From assembly GCA_003456855.1 (NCBI GenBank), contig DMOO01000038.1, positions 1 through 16,417 on the forward strand: a DNA stretch of 16,417 nucleotides. The letters run 5' to 3'. Below the pieces are notes generated by a model. The model was not told the DNA's origin. It made no database searches and saw nothing but the letters and a program-made list of their open reading frames with translations. Below are positions 1 through 6,436 of the stretch, piece after piece (the stretch's first letter is position 1; each line of letters starts with the position of its first letter). The position numbers and the translations under genes are program-made. This stretch comes from Sphaerochaeta sp. (GTDB taxonomy: Bacteria > Spirochaetota > Spirochaetia > Sphaerochaetales > Sphaerochaetaceae).

Positions 1-546
1 TCCAAGATCAAGCATCCTGCAACCAAGGGAATCTACGGCTCCTATGTCATCGGTATCCTGATGACACTGCAGAGCATCATGATCCCTCTGTTCATAGTGA
101 TCAACCAGGTAGGCCTGTATGACACCAAGCTTGGAGTTCTTATTCCATATATAGGAATAGGACTTCCGATGGGAATCTACCTTGCCACAGAGTTCATGAA
201 GAGCATCCCGAACGCCCTTGTGGAGTCCGCAAGACTTGATGGTGCGCATTACTTCAGAATCTTCAGAAGCATAATGGCTCCTATGGCCGCTCCGGTCGGA
301 ACAACCATAGCGATTCTGCAGATCTCAGGTACTTGGAACGAGTTCATGCTTATCAACATGCTCACCTCCAGCACAAAGAACAAGAGCCTTCCTGTAGGTA
401 TCCAGAGTTTTGCAGGAAGCCTTTCAACGGACTACGGCAAACTTTTCGCTTCGCTTATGATCGGACTTATCCCGATGCTGGTCTTCTACATTGTTTTCAG
501 AAAGGAGATCACAAAGGGCGTAAGTGCTGGCGCAGTAAAGGGATAA
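1..546 (+). CDS. Sugar ABC transporter permease (MalG type), 5' end outside window
   Basis: This is the last 181 residues of an inner-membrane permease of the carbohydrate ABC importer family (CUT1, MalG-like). The frame is open from base 1, so the true start lies upstream; the ATG at 61 is internal. The cytoplasmic EAA loop that docks on the ATPase is visible at residues 75-81 of the visible part as ESARLDG, followed by the usual IFRSIMAPMAAP segment. Hydrophobic membrane segments lie on both sides. The C-terminus (KGVSAGAVKG) is typical of MalG-type proteins. It is followed by a terminator and then by a sugar-binding protein gene, so it probably works with that protein and with a MalF-type partner encoded upstream. 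No ATPase is in view; such importers often share a common MsmX/UgpC-type ATPase. Family assignment is firm; substrate is inferred from the downstream enzymes. Confidence 0.93.
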   Translation, partial: SKIKHPATKGIYGSYVIGILMTLQSIMIPLFIVINQVGLYDTKLGVLIPYIGIGLPMGIYLATEFMKSIPNALVESARLDGAHYFRIFRSIMAPMAAPVGTTIAILQISGTWNEFMLINMLTSSTKNKSLPVGIQSFAGSLSTDYGKLFASLMIGLIPMLVFYIVFRKEITKGVSAGAVKG

Positions 547-568
547 TATATAATTTGTTTTGGGTTTT

Positions 569-600
569 GGCGGTCTCGGAAGAGGCCGCCATTATTTTGT
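569..600 (+). terminator. Rho-independent terminator after the permease
   Basis: A 9-bp stem (569-577 GGCGGTCTC with 582-590 GAGGCCGCC, one G-T wobble) closes a GGAA tetraloop and is followed by a T-rich stretch (ATTATTTTG). It lies 23 bases after the permease stop and before the next promoter, so it separates the two transcription units. Confidence 0.85.
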
Positions 601-622
601 TGTAATTCGTTGAAAATATTCT

Positions 623-651
623 TTGACAAGTTTGTTCTTCGGGTGTACAAT
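623..651 (+). promoter_or_regulatory. Sigma70 promoter of the sugar-binding protein gene
   Basis: A perfect -35 box TTGACA (623-628) and a -10 box TACAAT (646-651, five of six consensus bases) are separated by exactly 17 bp. Transcription would start near 658, giving a leader of about 39 nt before the ATG at 697. The strength fits the optimised codon use of the gene it drives. Confidence 0.85.
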
Positions 652-656
652 TCTAA

Positions 657-675
657 TTGTTCAGAGGATGAACAA
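657..675 (+). promoter_or_regulatory. Operator-like inverted repeat at the transcription start
   Basis: A perfect 7-bp inverted repeat, TTGTTCA (657-663) and TGAACAA (669-675), is separated by GAGGA. It begins about six bases after the -10 box, so a dimeric repressor bound here would block initiation. A third copy of TTGTTC sits at 632-637 between the -35 and -10 boxes. The same sequence could form a small RNA hairpin in the leader. No regulator gene is in the window, so the binding protein is unknown. Confidence 0.55.
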
Positions 676-696
676 ACTAAACTTAAGGAGAAAGTT

Positions 697-2031
697 ATGA
701 AAAAGTTACTTACTGTTCTTTTTGTTGCTCTCACAATCTGTGGAATAGTTTTCGCACAGGCTGCAGCAGAGGCAAATTCAGGAAAGGTTCAGCTCAGAGT
801 TCTGAATTATATTGATATGTCAGAGCCAAACAGCGCAAACGAGATCGCTCAGGTCTGGGACAAGTTCACAGCAGAGCATCCAGAGATCGAGATCATCAGA
901 GAGGATCTCTTCAACGAGCCGTTCCACCAGAAGGTTGAGGCTTACGCAGCACAGGGTCAGCTTCCTGATGTCATGTATGCTTGGCCAAGTGGAAGATCAT
1001 CCACACTTCACACAGAGGGACTGCTCTATGATCTGACAGACCTCCTGAAGAGAGATGGTCTGTTCGACAAGTACAATCCACTTTGTACAGCTCCACAGCT
1101 TGGTGGCTACCTCGGTGAGCTTCCAAACGGAGTCACAGCAACATCCATGATGTTCGTCAATGAGAAGGTTCTCAGAGAGAATGGTCTTTCAATTCCTAAG
1201 ACATATGACGATCTCAAGGCAATGGTCCCAGTTCTCAACGCAAAGGGAATCGAGGTCATCACAATGGACTGCCAGGATGGTTGGGTCATGCAGAGCTGTC
1301 TCTTCTCACTGATCGTCGGAAGATTCGGTGGTGCAGACTGGGCTGACAAGCTTGCAGCAGGCGAGTGGGACTTCGAGGACGATTGGTTCAGAAAGGCCCT
1401 CACAGTTGTTGACAACCTCTACAAGGATGGAATCATCAACCGCAACACACTCAGCATCTCCTATGGTTCAGGTAGAGCTGACTTCGCAGCTGGCAAGAGC
1501 GCATTCTACATCGATGGTGACTGGGCATGTGCTTCATTCCAGACCGACACATCAACAGGCGAGGCTCTCTTCCCACCAGAGCTCCAGAAGACAGACGTCA
1601 GCCTGATGAACTTCCCGGCAATCGACGGTGAGATCGTTCACGAGTCCAACTCAGCAGTCGTCGGAACCGGTTGGGCAATCGCAAAGGACATCGATCCTGC
1701 TAAGCTCGAGGCTGCATGGACACTGGTCAAGTACCTTGAGGGCGAGTACGTCCAGACTTGGAGACTTACAACTGGTGCTGCATTCCCATCACTCACATCA
1801 ATCGATGTTGCTAAGGTCTGTGAAGAGAACAACCTTGAGCCGCTCGTAGCAAAGAGATCTGACTGGTACGGCAGAATCCAGGTTGCTACCCCAGTTATCG
1901 ATGGTGTCCTTGCTCCAGCAGTTTACGAAGTCATCAACCAGGTCCTCGCAGAGATCGGCCTTGGAAAGACAACAGTCGACGAGGGTGTCAAGACAGTCAA
2001 CGCAGCTTGGAAGGCATACGCCGGCAAGTAA
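697..2031 (+). CDS. Extracellular sugar-binding protein of an ABC importer (family 1)
   Basis: This 444-residue protein is a family 1 (MalE/UgpB-like) solute-binding protein that delivers sugars to a MalF/MalG-type permease. The ATG at 697 is chosen because AAGGAG (685-690) lies six bases upstream and the protein then begins with a standard signal peptide (MKK, a hydrophobic core, then FAQAAAEA). An in-frame ATG at 610 lies before the promoter and is rejected. A Cys in the hydrophobic core (LTIC) could be a loose spirochaetal lipobox, but signal peptidase I cleavage near FAQA is as likely. Codon use is strongly skewed (Pro mostly CCA, Thr mostly ACA, Ala often GCA) compared with the downstream genes, as expected for an abundant protein. 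The adjoining catabolic genes suggest an amino-sugar or N-glycan-derived oligosaccharide as ligand; this is inference. Confidence 0.93.
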   Translation: MKKLLTVLFVALTICGIVFAQAAAEANSGKVQLRVLNYIDMSEPNSANEIAQVWDKFTAEHPEIEIIREDLFNEPFHQKVEAYAAQGQLPDVMYAWPSGRSSTLHTEGLLYDLTDLLKRDGLFDKYNPLCTAPQLGGYLGELPNGVTATSMMFVNEKVLRENGLSIPKTYDDLKAMVPVLNAKGIEVITMDCQDGWVMQSCLFSLIVGRFGGADWADKLAAGEWDFEDDWFRKALTVVDNLYKDGIINRNTLSISYGSGRADFAAGKSAFYIDGDWACASFQTDTSTGEALFPPELQKTDVSLMNFPAIDGEIVHESNSAVVGTGWAIAKDIDPAKLEAAWTLVKYLEGEYVQTWRLTTGAAFPSLTSIDVAKVCEENNLEPLVAKRSDWYGRIQVATPVIDGVLAPAVYEVINQVLAEIGLGKTTVDEGVKTVNAAWKAYAGK

Positions 2032-2063
2032 TCCGAAAGGACTTCACAATTGAAATAACATAT

Positions 2064-2089
2064 GGCGGGTTCTCGGACCCGCCTTTTTT
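2064..2089 (+). terminator. Terminator directly before the GH20 gene
   Basis: GGCGGGT (2064-2070) pairs with ACCCGCC (2077-2083) around a 6-base loop, followed at once by six T residues (2084-2089). It ends only five bases before the ATG of the next gene, so that gene can be reached only by read-through or from an unseen start. It probably lowers enzyme expression relative to the binding protein. Confidence 0.9.
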
Positions 2090-2094
2090 GAACC

Positions 2095-3480
2095 ATGAAA
2101 AGAAACATAGAAACACTTCTTACACCACAGATCCTTTCTGAAGGTGTCACATATGAAAAAACCACAAAACTTAATGGCACTATAGCAACAAGTATCGGTA
2201 ATGATTGCAACTTTGTGCGAATTGCCGATGGCACTGCGGAGGTCTGTGGAAAGACAGACGCTGAAATCAATCAGGGACTTGGTTACATCAAGCAGCTTGA
2301 AGTGCTTTTCGACGGTGCTCTTCCCGTCTGTGAATTTGAATTCTCGTCTCCTGCATTTGGATACAGGGGCTTCCTTATAGATGTCTGCAGACACTTCATG
2401 CCTGTGGATGAACTTAAAAGAATCATAAACGTCATGTCCATGGTTGGCTTCAACGTCTTCCACTGGCACCTGACCGATGACCAGGCCTGGAGATTCGGGG
2501 TTGACGGCTATCCTCTTCTTGAGAAGATCTCCTCCGTCAGGGAAAACCCTGAGTACATCAATTACCACATCACTTACGGAGGTTTCTATTCCGACAAGGA
2601 CCTTAGGGACATTGTGGACTTCTGCTCTGAACGTGGAATGACCGTGGTCCCGGAGATCGAGGTGCCAGGCCATACCAAGGCGCTTCTTGCCGCATACCCT
2701 GAGTTTGGATGCACGGGTAACAAGGTCCAGGTTCCACATCTCTGGGGAATCTTCGAGGATGTGATAAACCCTGCAAGCCCTGAGCTCTGGACCTTTCTTG
2801 ACGCTGCTTTCAGGAAGCTGTGCTCGATCTTCCCAGGACCTTATCTCCACATGGGAGGCGACGAGTGCCCGCACAAGCAGTGGGAGACCAATGCTGAATG
2901 CATCGCAGTGATGAAGGAGAACAACCTCAAGGATGCAACTGAGCTTCAGGGCTGGTTCACCAGCAAGCTTTCAAAGCTGATCTCCTCCTACGGAAAGAGG
3001 GCCATGGGCTGGGACGAGGTCGTTGATGCCCCTTCAATTGACAAGAATGTGGTCGTGATGTCATGGCGTGGACTTGAAGGTGCAAGAACAGCATCCTCAA
3101 GAGGCCATAATGTGATACTATGCCCACAGCAGGGCATGTATCTGGACAAGGGATACACCAAAGACAGTTTCGAGCCTAGCCAGTGGGGAAGCTTCACTGT
3201 CAAGGACTCGTTCAGCATAGACCTTGGGATGCACGAACTGCCGGAGTCCCAAAGAAATCTTATCCTCGGTGCCCAGTGCAACATCTGGACGGAGAGGATG
3301 ACGAATGGAAGGGCATTGGAGTACATGATGTTCCCTAGGGTGTTCGCCATCGCGGACAACATGTGGAACGGACAGGCAAAGAGCTGGGATAAGCTTTGCA
3401 GTAGGCGTGAAGCCATGAAGGAGCTCTGTTGGAAGCTCAATCTGGTTTGCAGCCCTGCGGCCTGGGAGGAGAACACATGA
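2095..3480 (+). CDS. Beta-N-acetylhexosaminidase, glycoside hydrolase family 20
   Basis: This 461-residue enzyme should release terminal beta-linked GlcNAc (or GalNAc) by substrate-assisted catalysis. The signature GYRGFLIDVCRHF is at residues 89-101, FHWHLTDDQAWR at 122-132 and HMGGDE at 252-257. D256 and E257 are the expected pair that orients the substrate acetamido group and acts as acid/base. The substrate-pocket tryptophans in MGWDE (304-308), VMSW (321-324) and CNIW (395-398) are also present. The N-terminal domain is short (about 80 residues) and there is no signal peptide, so the enzyme acts in the cytoplasm on imported sugars. No Shine-Dalgarno sequence is visible before the ATG, which follows a terminator by five bases; no better in-frame start exists before the catalytic domain. 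Its stop overlaps the start of the next gene (ATGA). Confidence 0.93.
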   Translation: MKRNIETLLTPQILSEGVTYEKTTKLNGTIATSIGNDCNFVRIADGTAEVCGKTDAEINQGLGYIKQLEVLFDGALPVCEFEFSSPAFGYRGFLIDVCRHFMPVDELKRIINVMSMVGFNVFHWHLTDDQAWRFGVDGYPLLEKISSVRENPEYINYHITYGGFYSDKDLRDIVDFCSERGMTVVPEIEVPGHTKALLAAYPEFGCTGNKVQVPHLWGIFEDVINPASPELWTFLDAAFRKLCSIFPGPYLHMGGDECPHKQWETNAECIAVMKENNLKDATELQGWFTSKLSKLISSYGKRAMGWDEVVDAPSIDKNVVVMSWRGLEGARTASSRGHNVILCPQQGMYLDKGYTKDSFEPSQWGSFTVKDSFSIDLGMHELPESQRNLILGAQCNIWTERMTNGRALEYMMFPRVFAIADNMWNGQAKSWDKLCSRREAMKELCWKLNLVCSPAAWEENT

Positions 3481-5933
3481 GAAGAATCTGCCTGGATGGA
3501 GAATGGAGCCTTCAAGCTTTGAGGGTTGAGGAGAACAACTATGACATCAAGGATGGTAGTTGTTTCCCGATTGATATGCCGGGATGCGTCCAGGATGCCC
3601 TGATTGAGGGACTTGTGGTCCCTGACCCATACTATGCCAGAAACGAGCTTGAGACTCTGTTCATAGGCAGAAGCGACTGGAGAATATCCAGATCGTTCAA
3701 TCTTCAGAAGACTTCAGGCAAGACCTACATCCTGAGACTGGAGAAGGTCGATACCATAGCGAGTCTATCAATCAATGGATCTGTGGTTGCCTCCTTTGAC
3801 AATGAGCACAGGATCTACGAGATCGATGTCACCGGGTTCCTGAAAGACGGTGACAACACAATCCAGTTTGACTTCACATCATCAGAGAAGGTCGCTCTGC
3901 AGAGGCAGAGCCAGCTGGACCACCCGATTCCATGTTCAAGGTACATGTACGATTCACCTGCAAGGAACCTTGTCAGAAAGGCCCAGTGCAACGCCGCCTG
4001 GGACTGGGGCCTCTGCATGCAGACGATAGGGATCCATGAGAGCATTCTGCTGTTCGAGTGTGAGTGTTTCCATCTCAGCTCCTTCTCTGCCATACCAAAG
4101 AGAAAGGGCTGTGACTGGAAGCTTCAGGTGAAGGCCTACGTCAAGGTGTTCCATGACTGTGAGGTCTCTTTGAGACTTCGCTGTGCAGGCAGGAAGATAG
4201 AGAAGGTCGTCAAGCTGAAAGAGACTGATTCATGCTTTGATTTCGACATGGAGATCCCAAGCTTTGCAGTTGAGCTCTGGTGGCCTAACGGACTTGGTGA
4301 GCAGGTCCTTTATGATGTCCTGTTTGAGCTTGGAGACTATGAATTATCAAGGAAAATCGGATTCAGGACCATTGAAGTCAGGAATGAGATGACAATGGGA
4401 GGCAAGGAGCTTACCGTTGTGGTCAATGGTCAGCCGGTCTTCTGCAAGGGCGCCAACTGGATCCCTCTGGATGCCAGGCCGTGCAGGATGACTGCCGAGA
4501 GGTTCGACTCCATAATCCGTGATGTGCGTGATTCAAACATGAACATGCTCCGTGTCTGGGGTGGTGGCTGGTATGAGAAGGAAGCCTTCTATGATTCCTG
4601 CGACAGGTATGGAATCCTCCTTTGGCATGACCTTATGTTCAGCTGCTCTACATATCCTGCGGAGGATTGGTTCCTGGAGAGTGTGGACAAGGAGCTCAGG
4701 GACCAGGTCAGAAGACTAAGCTCCAGAACCTGCATAGCACTCTGGTGCGGAAACAACGAGTGCCTTGGAGCCCTTGGCTGGTACGAAGAGACCAGGGCCA
4801 ATCTGCCTCTTTATCTCAAGGACTACGAGAAGCTCTACTCCAACTGGATCGACCACATCCTGGTGGAGGAGGACCCGTCAAGGATGTACTGGCCGTCTAG
4901 CCCATGTGCAGGACCTGGGGATTACTCCGACAACTGGCATTCCGATGGAAACGGCGATATGCACTACTGGACCGTCTGGCATGAGCGAAAGGACTTTGAG
5001 TTCTATCACAGCGTGAAGCCGCGTTTCTGCTCCGAGTTCGGGTACCAGAGCTTCCCGTCACTCAGCGAGGTGAAGAGCTTCACCCCTGAGGATGAGCTGT
5101 CCATCACAAGCCCTGTCATGGAGCACCACCAGAGAAACGATGAAGGCAACTCGATCATCAACGAGATGTTCACACGTTACTTCCGCCCGCCTGTAGGCTT
5201 TGAGAACCAGCTCTACCTGAGCCAGGTCCAGCAGGCCTATGCGATAAAGACCGCAGTGACCTACTGGAGAAGCCTGATGCCTTACTGCATGGGAACACTC
5301 TTTTGGCAGCTCAACGATGTCTGGCCTGTTTCCTCCTGGTCCAGCATAGAGTACAGTGGCAAGTGGAAGCCTCTGCAGTACGCTGCAAAGCGTTTCTACA
5401 AGGATGTGGCCCCTCTGATCTACACCGACGAGGGCAAGGTCTTTGTCAAAGTTTGCAACGATGGCAGAAACACCTTCGAAGGGAAGTGCAGCATTGCATT
5501 CATGGGCTTTGACGGAAGTTTGGTAAAGCAGTTGGAGTCAGATGTCAAGGTTAACAGTCTGGAGGTCGTGACCGTTCTGGAAGAGGACCTTGGAGGCTTT
5601 GATACAAGCTCCTGCTACATCTGCGTATCCTTTGGAGATATTGAGGAGACACTTCTTCTCTCAAGGCCAAAGGATGCCGAAATCCTTGACCCTGAACTCA
5701 GGTACTCGGTCTCTGAAGACGGAGGGTGCTTCTCTGTAAAGATCAGAACAGAGAACCCTGCTTTCTACGTGGTGCCCGATGCCGGTTCCATCAAGGGCAG
5801 GTTCGATGACTGTTTGTTCACATTGAATGGTGAGAGGACTGTTAAGTTCACGCCAGAGGATAAGGTGAGCCTTGAGGAGTTCAAGGCCAGCCTGAAGGTC
5901 TATGACCTGTTCTCCACATTGTCTGAAAGATGA
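3477..5933 (+). CDS. Beta-mannosidase, glycoside hydrolase family 2
   Basis: This 818-residue protein has the full GH2 beta-mannosidase layout: an N-terminal sugar-binding domain (starting LDGEWSL), a central immunoglobulin-like domain, a TIM-barrel with the acid/base glutamate in WCGNNE (E428) and the nucleophile in CSEFGYQSFPS (E520), then C-terminal beta domains. The motifs RVWGGGWYE, RMYWPSSP and LFWQLNDVWP are the family's usual ones. It would remove non-reducing beta-mannose, as in Man-beta-1,4-GlcNAc of the N-glycan core or in manno-oligosaccharides. The start at 3477 overlaps the GH20 stop by four bases and has GAGGAG (3467-3472) in front, so the two are translationally coupled; a GTG at 3429 further upstream is rejected. 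There is no signal peptide, so it is cytoplasmic. The neighbouring GH20 and chitobiose phosphorylase favour an N-glycan substrate over plant mannan. Confidence 0.93.
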   Translation: MRRICLDGEWSLQALRVEENNYDIKDGSCFPIDMPGCVQDALIEGLVVPDPYYARNELETLFIGRSDWRISRSFNLQKTSGKTYILRLEKVDTIASLSINGSVVASFDNEHRIYEIDVTGFLKDGDNTIQFDFTSSEKVALQRQSQLDHPIPCSRYMYDSPARNLVRKAQCNAAWDWGLCMQTIGIHESILLFECECFHLSSFSAIPKRKGCDWKLQVKAYVKVFHDCEVSLRLRCAGRKIEKVVKLKETDSCFDFDMEIPSFAVELWWPNGLGEQVLYDVLFELGDYELSRKIGFRTIEVRNEMTMGGKELTVVVNGQPVFCKGANWIPLDARPCRMTAERFDSIIRDVRDSNMNMLRVWGGGWYEKEAFYDSCDRYGILLWHDLMFSCSTYPAEDWFLESVDKELRDQVRRLSSRTCIALWCGNNECLGALGWYEETRANLPLYLKDYEKLYSNWIDHILVEEDPSRMYWPSSPCAGPGDYSDNWHSDGNGDMHYWTVWHERKDFEFYHSVKPRFCSEFGYQSFPSLSEVKSFTPEDELSITSPVMEHHQRNDEGNSIINEMFTRYFRPPVGFENQLYLSQVQQAYAIKTAVTYWRSLMPYCMGTLFWQLNDVWPVSSWSSIEYSGKWKPLQYAAKRFYKDVAPLIYTDEGKVFVKVCNDGRNTFEGKCSIAFMGFDGSLVKQLESDVKVNSLEVVTVLEEDLGGFDTSSCYICVSFGDIEETLLLSRPKDAEILDPELRYSVSEDGGCFSVKIRTENPAFYVVPDAGSIKGRFDDCLFTLNGERTVKFTPEDKVSLEEFKASLKVYDLFSTLSER

Positions 5934-5945
5934 AGGAGGCCTGAG

Positions 5946-6434
5946 ATGGCTGATATGATAGTGAATCTTCTGGATATTCCGGATCTGGCTTATTGCCAGG
6001 AGAAAGAGAAGGTGCTTCTTGACGAGGGCATCATGATCAGACGTGCAATGGTCCCGGACATGTGTGCCATCCTTGATTTCGTCGAGAGGATAGGTGGCCC
6101 GTTCAACAAGGGTGAGTGCACCGTCTGCTTCTCAAGACAGCCTGTCAGCTGCTTCATCGCAGAGAAGGATGGGGATTTGATAGGCTATGCCTGCTACGAG
6201 GCTACCAACAGGGATTTCTTCGGACCGACCAGGGTCAGGGACGACTATCAGGGAAAGGGCATAGGAGCCGTACTTCTCCTCAGGTGTCTGCATGACATGA
6301 GGAACATCGGCTATGCCTACGCAATCATAGGGGGAATAGGCCCTGCAAAGTTCTACGAGAAGATCTGCGGAGCCAAAATAATAGAAGGGAGCACTCCGGG
6401 AATCTACAAGGATTTCAGGAAGTTTGGGAAGTAA
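5946..6434 (+). CDS. GNAT-family N-acetyltransferase
   Basis: This 162-residue protein is a single GNAT domain. The acetyl-CoA pyrophosphate-binding motif A is at residues 101-107 (YQGKGIG), followed by helix AVLLLRCL, and the closing FYEKICGA segment is at 137-143. A near-perfect AGGAGG (5934-5939), which begins right after the mannosidase stop codon, precedes the ATG by six bases. It lies between a beta-mannosidase and a chitobiose phosphorylase with 12-base and 2-base gaps, so it is part of the same operon. Its position suggests acetylation of an amino sugar (for example a deacetylated glucosamine so that the phosphorylase can use it) or a regulatory role, but GNAT sequences do not reveal their substrate and this is inference. 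Confidence 0.85.
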   Translation: MADMIVNLLDIPDLAYCQEKEKVLLDEGIMIRRAMVPDMCAILDFVERIGGPFNKGECTVCFSRQPVSCFIAEKDGDLIGYACYEATNRDFFGPTRVRDDYQGKGIGAVLLLRCLHDMRNIGYAYAIIGGIGPAKFYEKICGAKIIEGSTPGIYKDFRKFGK

Positions 6435-6436
6435 GG

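Noticed and set aside
610..696. Longer N-terminus for the sugar-binding protein starting at 610
   Set aside because: That start lies upstream of the -35 box and would place a non-signal extension before a textbook signal peptide; the ATG at 697 has AAGGAG.
2044..2874. 276-codon open frame on the minus strand
   Set aside because: It lies opposite the GH20 gene, crosses the terminator, has no recognisable motif or ribosome site, and is explained as the shadow of the coding strand.
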